From contig JAEEGQ010000125.1 of the NCBI GenBank assembly GCA_016280395.1, positions 1 to 64,000 of the forward strand: a stretch of DNA of 64,000 nt. Reading direction: 5' to 3'. This DNA comes from Lachnospiraceae bacterium. Lineage in GTDB: Bacteria; Bacillota; Clostridia; Lachnospirales; Lachnospiraceae. Below, one piece after another: positions 9,494 to 17,539 of the stretch. Position numbers and translations under genes: made by a program. Positions within the stretch are counted from its first letter, which is position 1. Each line of letters starts with the position of its first letter. Under the pieces are notes generated by a model. The model saw only the letters and a program-made list of their open reading frames with translations. It ran no database searches and was not told the DNA's origin.

Positions 9494-9522
9494 ATTATAA
9501 CACAAAAGTCTTCTTCTGTACA
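9494..9522 (-). promoter_or_regulatory. Promoter of the purF-like/carB unit
   Basis: TGTACA, 17-bp spacer, perfect TATAAT on the minus strand. It leaves an untranslated leader of roughly 100 nt in which I recognise no purine or PRPP riboswitch core. Confidence 0.6.
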
Positions 9523-9571
9523 GTAAGCATGACCCTGTTTTGTGTCACATCCCCAAAAAAGCCCGTGACCA

Positions 9572-10033
9572 TTACAGCGGCAAAACGCTCTCAAGCGCCT
9601 TTACCACGCTCTCAAGACCCGCCCTGTCGACATCGGAAAACCTGTCCGTAACGGGGCTGTCTATGTCAAGCACTCCGAATACTTTCCCGTCCTTGTGAAG
9701 AGGGATGACGATCTCCGAAAGTGATGCCCCGTCACAGGCAATGTGCCCCGGGAATTTATGTACATCAGCCACTACCACGGTTCTGTCCTCTTTTGCGGCC
9801 GTACCGCAGACGCCCCTGCCGTACGGGATCTCTATGCATGCGGGCTTTCCCTGGAAAGGCCCGAGCACAAGCTTATCGCCCTCGGAAAGATAGAATCCGG
9901 CCCAGTTAAGTGTCGGAAGTGTCGTAAAAAGCAAAGCAGAGACATTCGCAAGATCCGCCGTCAGATGAGGAACATCCGTAACAAGCGAAACTGCGCTGTC
10001 TCTTAAACCGTTGTAATCAATATTCGAATTCAT
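9572..10033 (-). CDS. msrC: Free methionine-(R)-sulfoxide reductase (GAF domain)
   Basis: A single 153-residue GAF domain of the YebR/fRMsr family, which reduces free methionine-R-sulfoxide. The family's reactive cysteines are seen in GKPACIEIP, GRGVCGTAA and GHIACDGASLSEIVIP, and WAGFYL near the N-terminus is also typical. Start ATG 10033 has GGAAGGGG upstream. It is 72 bp beyond the tRNA-Arg gene and reads away from it; no separate promoter is obvious, so it may be fed by read-through past the tRNA terminator or by a weak local promoter. Cytoplasmic oxidative-stress repair enzyme. Confidence 0.9.
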   Translation of the reverse strand: MNSNIDYNGLRDSAVSLVTDVPHLTADLANVSALLFTTLPTLNWAGFYLSEGDKLVLGPFQGKPACIEIPYGRGVCGTAAKEDRTVVVADVHKFPGHIACDGASLSEIVIPLHKDGKVFGVLDIDSPVTDRFSDVDRAGLESVVKALESVLPL

Positions 10034-10071
10034 GGGTACCCCTTCCTTTTGCGGAATGTGCCGTCTGTTTA

Positions 10072-10100
10072 CATAACAAAACCGCCCGTAACAGGCGGTC
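10072..10100 (-). terminator. Terminator after tRNA-Arg
   Basis: A GC-rich stem (ACCGCC/GGCGGT) a few bases past the tRNA 3' end, followed by TTTTG on the minus strand. Confidence 0.6.
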
Positions 10101-10105
10101 TGAAA

Positions 10106-10179
10106 CGTTTCCGATGCGATTCGAACGCACGATCTTCCGCTTAGGAGGCGGACGCTCTATCCTGCTGAGCTACGGAAAC
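10106..10179 (-). tRNA. tRNA-Arg (anticodon CCT)
   Basis: A complete cloverleaf on the minus strand. Acceptor stem GTTTCCG pairs with CGGAAAC, the D arm is GCTC/GAGC, the anticodon stem TCCGC/GCGGA encloses loop CTCCTAA with anticodon CCT, and the T arm contains GTTCGAAT. Discriminator is G; CCA is not encoded. It reads AGG codons. Confidence 0.96.
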
Positions 10180-10204
10180 TTAAAACAAAATTTCAACAAC
10201 ACCT

Positions 10205-10233
10205 ATTTTATTTATCAAATATGGCTTTGTCAA
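10205..10233 (-). promoter_or_regulatory. Promoter of tRNA-Arg
   Basis: Perfect TTGACA, 17-bp spacer, TAAAAT, ending 26 bp before the tRNA 5' end. It lies just past the stop of the DUF3881 gene. Confidence 0.8.
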
Positions 10234-10241
10234 GTAGAACA

Positions 10242-11141
10242 CTAAAAGAATTTTATCCGGCCCTGCATCCAGACGATTCCCCTGAAACGTCTGCCGTAAT
10301 CCGGAACGCCGAGAAGGTCCGATTTATTGATGCATACCTGCATGGGAACGCCCTTGCATACTACGTCAAGAAGCCATACCGGTTCGTCTGTGTGTTCGTT
10401 GATGAGCAGGACAAACTCGGTGATCTCGCCTACCATACTGTAAACATCTGTCTCGGTGCCGTGAGGCATGAATGTTGTGTCAACGATACTGAAGATATCT
10501 TCTTTCCTGGCCCGATCCAGGATCATGCTGCCTTTAAGGAAATAGTCATCCTCGGGGATTTCCGTGGCACTGTCCTTACCGGTGTCATAGGAACCGCTGC
10601 CCGACTCCGCTTTTCTTTTCCCGGGAATGATGAGGCTTTCTGTATTTTTCATGCTCTTTTCCACGGGAAGGATTATCCTTCCTTCAAGAGAAAGGGCCGA
10701 AAGCCGTACTTCACCGGAATAGCTCCCGTTTTTGGTCTTCATCCTGCTGTTCAGATAATCCACGGTGTTCTGCAGGCTGAATATGAGTGCGATGCCAAAC
10801 CTGCTGTCATGGCACATGCCGTGGAACGACCCGGTATCCACCTTTTTTTCCACAAAGATATCTCCTGAAACGGATGTGTATTCGCCTTTGTAATACGGGA
10901 AATACCCTACGACCCTGACAGGAGTCTCGCTCTCGCATACGGGATCGTCATCGATCTCGCAGAGGACACATATACCCATGTCCTTTGTACATTCGTAATA
11001 ATACTCACGTGCAGGCCGTCCTGAGGTGCTCTTCGTCTCCAAAACATATGTAGGGTCCTTGATGGCCTTCTGTATCAGTTCTTCTGTTTTCTGTAAGTTG
11101 TCTATGTTGCTGTAGCCAACCGCTCTTAAATAACTGTGCAT
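10242..11141 (-). CDS. DUF3881 family protein
   Basis: 299 residues beginning MHSYLRAVGYSN, which I recognise as the start of the DUF3881 family found in Lachnospiraceae; its function is unknown. No transmembrane segment or catalytic motif is visible. A nine-codon extension upstream is possible but would start inside the hairpin that ends asnS, so I choose ATG 11141. No Shine-Dalgarno sequence precedes it: the terminator U-run of asnS (about 11144-11150) abuts the start codon. Expression may therefore depend on read-through or on an unusual start. A promoter between the two genes does not fit. Confidence 0.7.
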   Translation of the reverse strand: MHSYLRAVGYSNIDNLQKTEELIQKAIKDPTYVLETKSTSGRPAREYYYECTKDMGICVLCEIDDDPVCESETPVRVVGYFPYYKGEYTSVSGDIFVEKKVDTGSFHGMCHDSRFGIALIFSLQNTVDYLNSRMKTKNGSYSGEVRLSALSLEGRIILPVEKSMKNTESLIIPGKRKAESGSGSYDTGKDSATEIPEDDYFLKGSMILDRARKEDIFSIVDTTFMPHGTETDVYSMVGEITEFVLLINEHTDEPVWLLDVVCKGVPMQVCINKSDLLGVPDYGRRFRGIVWMQGRIKFF

Positions 11142-11143
11142 AT

Positions 11144-11185
11144 ACTTAAAAAAACCGTTGCAGGGCACGTTTTACGCACCCTGCA
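11144..11185 (-). terminator. Rho-independent terminator after asnS
   Basis: Stem TGCAGGG/CCCTGCA (with further partial pairing TGCG/CGTG) followed on the minus strand by ACGG and seven Ts. It sits between asnS and the DUF3881 start codon and touches the latter. Confidence 0.75.
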
Positions 11186-11200
11186 GCGTGCCTTGCGGCA

Positions 11201-12592
11201 TTATAGATCGCAATTGTTAACTGTTCTGGGGAACGGAATGACATCACGGATGTTGCCCATACCCGTAAGGTACATAACGCAGCGCTCGAAACCTAAGCCA
11301 AAGCCTGCATGTCTTGCGCTTCCGAACTTACGAAGATCAAGATAGAAACCGTAATCTTCCTCTTTGAGGCCAAGCTCTCTCATTCTCTTTAAAAGCTTGT
11401 CGTAGTCGTCTTCACGCTGGCTGCCGCCGATTATCTCGCCGATACCGGGCACAAGGCAGTCCATTGCCGCAACGGTCTTTCCGTCCTCGTTCAGCTTCAT
11501 GTAGAACGCCTTGATATCCTTCGGATAATCCGTTACGAATACAGGTCTCTTGAATACCTGCTCGGTAAGGAAGCGTTCGTGTTCTGTCTGAAGATCGCAG
11601 CCCCAGCTTACCTTGTAATCGAATTTATCGTTATTCTTCTCAAGGATCTCGATGGCTTCCGTGTAGGTAACGCGGCCAAAATCAGAGTTAAGCACATGCT
11701 TGAGCCTTTCGATAAGGCCGTTGTCTATAAAGCTGTTGAAGAAATTCATCTCTTCGGGAGCATTTTCAAGGACATAACGGATGATATACTTGATCATGCT
11801 TTCCGCAAGGATCATGTCGTCCTTAAGATCGGCAAAAGCGATCTCGGGCTCGATCATCCAGAACTCTGCGGCATGTCTTGTAGTATTTGAATTCTCGGCA
11901 CGGAAGGTAGGTCCGAAGGTATAGATGTTCTTGAAAGCCATCGCGTAGGTCTCACCGTTAAGCTGGCCGCTTACGGTAAGGTTTGTGGGCTTCCCGAAGA
12001 AATCCTCGGCATAGTTTACTTTTCCGTCTTCTGTCTTCGGCACATTGTTAAGGTCAAGTGTCGTTACCTGGAACATTTCGCCTGCGCCTTCGCAGTCGCT
12101 TCCCGTGATGAGCGGGGTGTGAACATATACGAAATCGCGCTCCTGGAAGAACTTATGGATGGCATATGCGCAAAGCGAACGTACACGGAATACGGCCTGG
12201 AAGGTGTTCGTGCGGGCACGGAGGTGCGACTGTGTACGAAGATATTCCAGTGTATGGCGCTTTTTCTGAAGAGGATAATCGGGCGTTGACGCGCCTTCTA
12301 TCTCTACGGAATCCGCCTGGATCTCAAAGGGCTGCTTCGCCTCCGGTGTTGCAACAAGCTTACCTTTGACGATGACTGCAGAGCCGACGTTTAACTTTGA
12401 AACTTCGGCAAAATTGCCCATTGTGTCATGATAAACGATCTGAAGTGTCTCAAAAAATGTTCCGTCATGAAGTACGATAAAACCGAAGGTTTTCGAATTC
12501 CTCACGCTTCTGATCCATCCGCCGACTGTGATGTCTGTGCCGATATATTTTTCTCTGTCTCTGTAAATGTCTCGAATCGATACTAATTCCAC
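11201..12592 (-). CDS. asnS: Asparaginyl-tRNA synthetase
   Basis: 463 residues, normal length. An N-terminal OB-fold anticodon-binding domain ([16 protein letters not shown]) precedes the class II core with motif 2 ([19 protein letters not shown]) and motif 3 ([15 protein letters not shown]). It charges tRNA-Asn with asparagine, so this organism has direct Asn-tRNA formation. The gene follows mscL by 60 bp, with a weak hairpin but no clear terminator or T-box between them, and is closed by a good terminator. Confidence 0.96.
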   Translation of the reverse strand: MELVSIRDIYRDREKYIGTDITVGGWIRSVRNSKTFGFIVLHDGTFFETLQIVYHDTMGNFAEVSKLNVGSAVIVKGKLVATPEAKQPFEIQADSVEIEGASTPDYPLQKKRHTLEYLRTQSHLRARTNTFQAVFRVRSLCAYAIHKFFQERDFVYVHTPLITGSDCEGAGEMFQVTTLDLNNVPKTEDGKVNYAEDFFGKPTNLTVSGQLNGETYAMAFKNIYTFGPTFRAENSNTTRHAAEFWMIEPEIAFADLKDDMILAESMIKYIIRYVLENAPEEMNFFNSFIDNGLIERLKHVLNSDFGRVTYTEAIEILEKNNDKFDYKVSWGCDLQTEHERFLTEQVFKRPVFVTDYPKDIKAFYMKLNEDGKTVAAMDCLVPGIGEIIGGSQREDDYDKLLKRMRELGLKEEDYGFYLDLRKFGSARHAGFGLGFERCVMYLTGMGNIRDVIPFPRTVNNCDL

Positions 12593-12652
12593 GGTTTTTC
12601 TACGCTTTCGCGTTCCTTTCTAAAGCAGGGAATACACAGGTATTCCGGTATT

Positions 12653-13114
12653 TTAAGCTTCTGCTTCCTCAAGCTTTGATGTGCAGTGAGGGCAGCGTGT
12701 AGCCTTGATGGAGATCTCAGACTGGCAGAACGGGCAAACCTTTGTGGTAGGCTCTGCGGGTGCTGCTTCTACGGGCTTTTCGCCAAGTCTGCGGAGCTTG
12801 TTGATACCCTTAACGATAAGGAATACAACAAATGCCATTATGATGAAGTTGATGATACCTGAAATAAATGAGCCGTAATTGACGGTCGAAGCGCCTGCTT
12901 CCTTTGCTGCTTCGAGTGTAGTGTACTTCTCTCCGTCAAGTGCGATGAACAGATTGTTGAAATCGATCTTACCTGTGATAAGGCTTAAGAGCGGCATGAT
13001 AATGTCGTTAACAAGCGAGCTTACCAGGGCATTGAATGCACCGCCGATGATAACGCCGACAGCAAGATCCATCATGTTACCTTTTACTGCGAATTCCTTA
13101 AACTCTTTAAACAT
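12653..13114 (-). CDS. mscL: Large-conductance mechanosensitive channel with zinc-ribbon tail
   Basis: 153 residues. [20 protein letters not shown] is the MscL N-terminal amphipathic helix and the start of TM1; TM2 is [15 protein letters not shown]. The C-terminus carries a zinc ribbon [18 protein letters not shown], which common bacterial MscL lacks but Clostridia relatives often have. The channel opens under membrane tension to release solutes during osmotic down-shock. Start at 13114 is set by AGGAGGAGAT; a longer frame upstream has no ribosome site. A strong promoter lies at 13159-13187. Confidence 0.95.
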   Translation of the reverse strand: MFKEFKEFAVKGNMMDLAVGVIIGGAFNALVSSLVNDIIMPLLSLITGKIDFNNLFIALDGEKYTTLEAAKEAGASTVNYGSFISGIINFIIMAFVVFLIVKGINKLRRLGEKPVEAAPAEPTTKVCPFCQSEISIKATRCPHCTSKLEEAEA

Positions 13115-13158
13115 AAATATCTCCTCCTGTTCTTTTGGGCTCATGACCCATTTGAAAG

Positions 13159-13187
13159 ATTATAAATGCATTCGACGAAAAAATCAA
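13159..13187 (-). promoter_or_regulatory. Promoter of mscL
   Basis: TTGATT, 17-bp spacer, perfect TATAAT on the minus strand, 45 bp upstream of mscL. The remaining bases to 13387 are an AT-rich divergent region; a weaker plus-strand promoter (TTGAAA, 17 bp, GAAAAT) can be read near 13277-13305. Confidence 0.65.
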
Positions 13188-13387
13188 GTTTTATTGTTGC
13201 GGATTTTCAGTCAAGAGAGGTGGATCTTAAAATTTTATTTTTTACATCCCAAAGTGCCATTTTGAGTGCTTTTATACTTGAAAAACAAAAGCATTTATGA
13301 GAAAATAGAATGAAGAAGTCTGATAAAGCGCTCTTTTGTTTCCGAACGGTTTTTAAGGGCATTATCAGGGTGTAGCGGAGGTTCGTT

Positions 13388-14944
13388 TTGAAAAAGAAAA
13401 AGATCTTTACTGAAATATTCAGTCTTCTGTTTATTGCATCGCTTGTTTTCATGATCTATGTCCTTGTCGAGCTCAGATCTTCCCTGCTCGCAGTTATCGG
13501 GGGTGCCGCTGTTCTCTTGATCACTTCCTATCTTCTGATAGACAGCATCCTTGAGAACTATATCGGGCACGGTTCATCGGAAGAAACCATCGAACTCATA
13601 GACAGGCTCGGAAACCTTGAGAATGTCGAAAAGGCCATATATACCGCCACAAAGCGCAACGGAAGCGATACAAAGGACAAGCTTGCGGAGCTTAACAGCG
13701 CCGTTACCCATAATCCCGCATCCGCAAATACGCTTGCTGCACTGCAAAGCCTTCACGAGGCTGTACACCTGTTGCGTCAGGATCAGCAGAGCGGTGTAAA
13801 GATGATCATCAAATATAACAAAGAAAACGCCAAGCAGCTTGCCGAGCTTATGAATGCCGGCAACGACGGCATCAAGGAAAGCATTGAAGCAGGAAACAAC
13901 AGCATAGCTGCTGCCGTTGAAACCGGCAGTTCCACAGTGACAGGTGCCGTTTCCGACGGTCTTGAAAGCGTTAAGGCTGCTGTGGCCGCAGGTTCAAGCG
14001 CACCTGCCCCTTCTGTTGTTCCCGCAGAGCTGAATGCCAAACTCGATGCCCTTCTTACCGAGCTTACACTCATCAAAGCTGAAATGGCAGCTGCCGTTGA
14101 GGCTGCTAAAACAGCAAAGCCCGCCAGAAGCTCATCAAGAAAGAAAAAGACAGAGGAACCCGTACCGGTTGTTGAACCGGTCGCAGCTCCCGAGCCTGTT
14201 GCAGAAGTTGCTCCCGAGCCTGTTATTGAAAAAGCTCCCGAGCCTGAACCCGAGCCTGTAGTCGAAGCTCCTGTTCCAGAACCAGAACCCGAACCGATAG
14301 TTGAGGTTGCTTCCGAATCCACTCCTGAGCCGGTAGTGGAGGCTCCCGTTCCCGAACCGGAACCCGAACCGGTAGTGGAAGCTCCTGTTCCAGAACCAGA
14401 ACCCGAACCGGTAGTTGAAGCTCCTGTTCCCGAGCCTGCTCCCGAACCGAAACTTGAAGTATCCGGTGACCCGAACAAGGCCCTTTCTCCCGATGAGATC
14501 GCCGCTCTGTTCGCACAGGCCTCCGCGCCCGAACCCGAGCCTGAGCCTGCTCCCGAACCCGAGCCCGCTCCGAAGCTTGAAGTATCCGGTGACCCAAACA
14601 AGGCCCTTTCTCCCGATGAGATCGCCGCTCTATTCGCCCAGGCCTCCGCGCCTGCACCCGAGCCTGCTCCTGAGCCTGAGCCCGAGCCCGCTCCTGAACC
14701 TGAACCTGCTCCCGCTCCGAAGCTTGAAGTATCCGGTGACCCGAACAAACCTCTTTCTCCCGACGAGATCGCCGCTCTGTTCGCCCAGGCCTCTGCGCCT
14801 GCACCCGAGCCTGCTCCCGAGCCCGAGCCCGCTCCCGAGCCCGAACCCAAGGCAGATCCCTTCGCCGGCCTGGATCTGAGTGACCCGAACAAAGCACTTT
14901 CCCCGGATGAGATCGCAAAGCTCTTTGCAGCCGCAGGAAACTGA
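13388..14944 (+). CDS. Membrane protein with Pro-Glu linker and four [16 protein letters not shown] repeats
   Basis: 518 residues. Two transmembrane helices (about 9-28 and 34-52) are followed by a helical region (60-240), a Pro-Glu-Val linker (about 255-350) and four copies of a unit with core [16 protein letters not shown] at residues about 355-381, 396-421, 444-469 and 495-518, separated by more Pro-Glu. The core resembles the LSQ-EID-LL motif at the N-terminus of flagellar FliM, a docking helix. I infer a membrane tether that displays an array of short binding helices. Start is TTG with GGAGG upstream. It is one of few plus-strand genes and stands alone. No named family recognised. Confidence 0.75.
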   Translation: MKKKKIFTEIFSLLFIASLVFMIYVLVELRSSLLAVIGGAAVLLITSYLLIDSILENYIGHGSSEETIELIDRLGNLENVEKAIYTATKRNGSDTKDKLAELNSAVTHNPASANTLAALQSLHEAVHLLRQDQQSGVKMIIKYNKENAKQLAELMNAGNDGIKESIEAGNNSIAAAVETGSSTVTGAVSDGLESVKAAVAAGSSAPAPSVVPAELNAKLDALLTELTLIKAEMAAAVEAAKTAKPARSSSRKKKTEEPVPVVEPVAAPEPVAEVAPEPVIEKAPEPEPEPVVEAPVPEPEPEPIVEVASESTPEPVVEAPVPEPEPEPVVEAPVPEPEPEPVVEAPVPEPAPEPKLEVSGDPNKALSPDEIAALFAQASAPEPEPEPAPEPEPAPKLEVSGDPNKALSPDEIAALFAQASAPAPEPAPEPEPEPAPEPEPAPAPKLEVSGDPNKPLSPDEIAALFAQASAPAPEPAPEPEPAPEPEPKADPFAGLDLSDPNKALSPDEIAKLFAAAGN

Positions 14945-14968
14945 ATATAATACAGCAAATAACAAAAT

Positions 14969-15011
14969 AAAAGAGCTGTCAAACCTGATAACACAGTTTG
15001 ACAGCTCTTTT
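14969..15011. terminator. Bidirectional terminator between convergent genes
   Basis: A near-perfect 15-bp stem (AAAAGAGCTGTCAAAC with GTTTGACAGCTCTTTT) with A/T runs on both sides. It can stop both the plus-strand repeat-protein gene and the minus-strand anti-sigma gene. Confidence 0.85.
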
Positions 15012-15043
15012 GATTCTCTTTTGATCACAGTCGCATTACCTGT

Positions 15044-15796
15044 TTACTTTAACTCCAGCATGAACCCGAGGATATTCCGTGCCGCCCGAACAGCCGCTTC
15101 TTCACTTATAACTTTTGTAAAGCTGCAGACAAGTATCTCATCACCGTTCACAACATACGCATTGGTGATCTTCCCATCCTTTTTCACAAGAACCAGTTCC
15201 CGTCCGTCATTAAAAGGAATGCTCGTGTCGTCCCCTGCAGGCCCCGATTCATCCGACGTGAAAGTGGAGCTTAACCAATCCGTACCCGGGGTGCCTAAAG
15301 TATCTTGCAAAAACTGCTCCGGTGTCTTCCCCTCCAGGTTATATCTGCATGCCGTACACTCAGCCGATGAATACTTGCCCTCGTTCAGCATGCTGATCCT
15401 GTCTTCTTTGCTTATCTCTTGTGATGCAATCCCGTCGTTTTCCCCTTTAGCTCCGGGCACTGACGAACTCTTTTTCCCGCTCTCAGGTTCTTCCTGTCCG
15501 TTCATGTTGGCATCTTCAACGCCCGAAGGTGTCCCGGTTACCCACTGAACCGGATTTCCTTTCGCTTCCTTCTTCGAATTATCCCGGACAAGCTTAACTC
15601 CTATCGGTGTCGCTATACACAGTAACAGTACCGCTGCCGCAACCGCAACCCATTTTGTTGCGAAATTGATGCGTCTTATGCGCGTTGTCTTTTCATCTGC
15701 AGCTTTGGCATAATGCCCGCTGATATTATTAAGTATCCTGTCTTTTGACTCTTCGGAAAGCTTAATGTCTTCCATGGATCTCTGATATTTATTCAA
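15044..15796 (-). CDS. Probable membrane anti-sigma factor
   Basis: 250 residues: a short cytoplasmic N-terminal part (1-48), one transmembrane helix (about 49-70), a Ser/Glu-rich spacer and an extracytoplasmic domain (about 135-250). It overlaps the ECF sigma gene by 8 bp; the TTG at 15796 overlaps the sigma stop, a common translational coupling arrangement, and an alternative start is ATG at 15775. By position and topology it should bind and restrain the sigma factor until an envelope signal arrives. The extracytoplasmic domain matches no sensor I know, though its ending (EAAVRAARNILGFM) looks globular. Confidence 0.72.
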   Translation of the reverse strand: MNKYQRSMEDIKLSEESKDRILNNISGHYAKAADEKTTRIRRINFATKWVAVAAAVLLLCIATPIGVKLVRDNSKKEAKGNPVQWVTGTPSGVEDANMNGQEEPESGKKSSSVPGAKGENDGIASQEISKEDRISMLNEGKYSSAECTACRYNLEGKTPEQFLQDTLGTPGTDWLSSTFTSDESGPAGDDTSIPFNDGRELVLVKKDGKITNAYVVNGDEILVCSFTKVISEEAAVRAARNILGFMLELK

Positions 15797-16301
15797 AGTC
15801 GAATTCCTCCTTCAGGATATCTTTCAAATGTGCCCGGCCTCTCAGCATGTCAGAGCGGACTGTGGATTCTTTTCTTCCGAGTATCTTTGCTATCTCTTTC
15901 GTGGAATACCCCTCGATGTAAAACAGATGTATGGCCTCCCGTTCATTCTTCGGAAGCATTCCCACCGCATCCCGGACAAAGGAGTAATCCTCGCTTTCCT
16001 TCGCCTCAATGTTTTCATCAAGCTCCGATTCCGCAGCTTTTCCGCGTTTCCCGATATGATCGAAGCATAAGTTTTTGACTATCTGTAAAAGATATGTCCT
16101 CTCATGCTTTTCGTTCTCGAAGGCAGCTTCGGAATCAATTGCGCGTATGAGCGCATCCTGCACAACATCTTCGGCATCCTCGGTATTCTGCAGATAGCTG
16201 TAGGCAAATCGCAGCATGGCGTTACCGTATTTTTCGATATAGTATGCCGCCAGCCGTTCAGCCTCCCCGGCAGACACTTTGTTTTTCTTAAAAATCCCCA
16301 T
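15789..16301 (-). CDS. ECF-type RNA polymerase sigma factor
   Basis: 170 residues with region 2 (AMLRFAYSYLQNTEDAEDVVQDA, core positions about 28-50) and region 4 (LPKNEREAIHLFYIEGYST followed by KEIAKILGRKESTVRSDM, a helix-turn-helix). Size and missing regions 1 and 3 identify the extracytoplasmic-function group. A possible self-dependent promoter lies at 16347-16374. It is co-transcribed with the membrane protein downstream, its likely anti-sigma factor. The regulon is unknown. Start ATG 16301 has AGGTTAGGAT upstream. Confidence 0.9.
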   Translation of the reverse strand: MGIFKKNKVSAGEAERLAAYYIEKYGNAMLRFAYSYLQNTEDAEDVVQDALIRAIDSEAAFENEKHERTYLLQIVKNLCFDHIGKRGKAAESELDENIEAKESEDYSFVRDAVGMLPKNEREAIHLFYIEGYSTKEIAKILGRKESTVRSDMLRGRAHLKDILKEEFDFE

Positions 16302-16346
16302 GATCCTAACCTGTAAAGGCAGCCGGTTTTTATCCTGCTGCCTGTA

Positions 16347-16374
16347 ATACTCTTTTTATATTCAAAATGTTGCA
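16347..16374 (-). promoter_or_regulatory. Possible ECF-type promoter of the sigma operon
   Basis: TGCAAC, 16-bp spacer, GAGTAT on the minus strand, 45 bp before the sigma start. The AAC-containing -35 fits ECF sigma factors better than the housekeeping one, which would mean autoregulation. Confidence 0.35.
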
Positions 16375-16509
16375 AAACCGGAAAAAAAATATCAGGACTC
16401 CACAGGTATACTGACGAAGCAATTCTAAGATACGCATCCGGCATGGAATCTACTGCATATAATACCCGGTCAACTCCGCTTCCGCAGCTATAATCCGGTA
16501 CCCGCCTTC

Positions 16510-17481
16510 TTACGACACAAACTGATAAACGGTAAACCCTGCATAGATCGCAAGCAGCATGATACCCTGCCAGCGCTTAAGCTTGCCCGTAACGAGCGGC
16601 GGAACACAAAGGAGCAGCATAACGCCAAGCATTACCGGAAGATCGATGACAAAGGACGAATTCATGCCGTTTATTGTCTTCTCCGCAGGAACCCTGAAAG
16701 GTGAAATGGTAATGGCCATACCTGAAACAAGGATGATATTGAATAGGTTTGCTCCGATAACGTTTCCGAGCGACAACGCGCCATGCCCTTTTAGCAGGCT
16801 TGTTATAGCTGTGATAAGCTCAGGAAGGCTTGTTCCGAGAGCGATCATGGTAAGACCGATAACAGAATCGGGCACTCCGAGTGCAGAAGCTATCTTTGTT
16901 CCGTTATCCACAAGGAGCCTTGCTCCTACAGCGATAGCGGCGGCTCCTACAACAAGCAGCACTATATCGAGCCAAAGAGCTCTTTCCTTCTGATTTTCCT
17001 CTTCCCCGCCATCCTCGGAAAGCTCGGGATTTTTCTTCATCTGAAGAGCGGAAATAATGAGATATACAACAAAAGCGCAAAGGAAGATAATGCCCATATA
17101 CCGCTCAAAACCGCCCTTAAACCACGAGATGCAGGCATATACGACAGCTGCCGCAAAGAAGAAGCCCGCAGGCAGAAGAAGCGACTTTTTGTTTACTTTC
17201 CCCGGCTTAAAAGTTACCGTGATGGCGGCAATAAGGCTTGTGTTGCAGATTATGGAGCCTATGGCGTTGCCGTAAGAGATGCCGGCGTTTCCAAGCGCCG
17301 CAGCCTGTGAGGATACCATTACCTCAGGCAGCGTTGTGCCTATGGAAACAACGGTTGCGCCGATAAGTATCTCCGGCAGATGAAAACGGTGTGCAATGCC
17401 GACGGAACCGTCGACAAACCAGTCACCGCCCTTTATGAGCAATGCAAACCCAAGTAAAAACAATAAGATCGGAACCAGCAT
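16510..17481 (-). CDS. Calcium/sodium antiporter, CaCA family (YrbG-like)
   Basis: 323 residues, about ten transmembrane helices in two inverted halves, each with the alpha-repeat signature: GATVVSIGTTLPEVMVS in the first half and GLTMIALGTSLPELITA in the second. These bind the exchanged cation in the K+-independent Ca2+/Na+ or Ca2+/H+ exchangers. An acidic cytoplasmic loop (SEDGGEEENQKE) separates the halves. Start has AAAGGGAAG upstream. It follows proS by 58 bp with a GC hairpin between, but that hairpin lacks a U-run on this strand, so the two may be co-transcribed. Confidence 0.9.
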   Translation of the reverse strand: MLVPILLFLLGFALLIKGGDWFVDGSVGIAHRFHLPEILIGATVVSIGTTLPEVMVSSQAAALGNAGISYGNAIGSIICNTSLIAAITVTFKPGKVNKKSLLLPAGFFFAAAVVYACISWFKGGFERYMGIIFLCAFVVYLIISALQMKKNPELSEDGGEEENQKERALWLDIVLLVVGAAAIAVGARLLVDNGTKIASALGVPDSVIGLTMIALGTSLPELITAITSLLKGHGALSLGNVIGANLFNIILVSGMAITISPFRVPAEKTINGMNSSFVIDLPVMLGVMLLLCVPPLVTGKLKRWQGIMLLAIYAGFTVYQFVS

Positions 17482-17539
17482 TTTCTTCCCTTTATCCTTT
17501 CATAAGCTGCCCCGCAGGATCGCTGCGGGGCTTATTTTT

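Noticed and set aside
9389..9494. Possible purine or PRPP riboswitch in the leader of the PurF-like gene
   Set aside because: The conserved purine-aptamer core and the ykkC-type core are not present; the leader shows only weak pairing.
12593..12652. T-box leader before asnS
   Set aside because: Only 60 bp separate mscL and asnS and the T-box motif is absent; a short GGAATAC/GTATTCC hairpin is all that is visible.
14260..14940. Repeat array that might be taken for CRISPR or a satellite
   Set aside because: The period is irregular and the repeats are in frame coding sequence (Pro-Glu and [16 protein letters not shown] units).
13783..14994. Long minus-strand reading frame rich in Gly and Ser (about 403 codons) opposite the Pro-Glu repeat gene
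   Set aside because: It is the complement of the Pro-Glu codon repeats, has no ribosome site and the plus-strand frame has clear domains, promoter and terminator.
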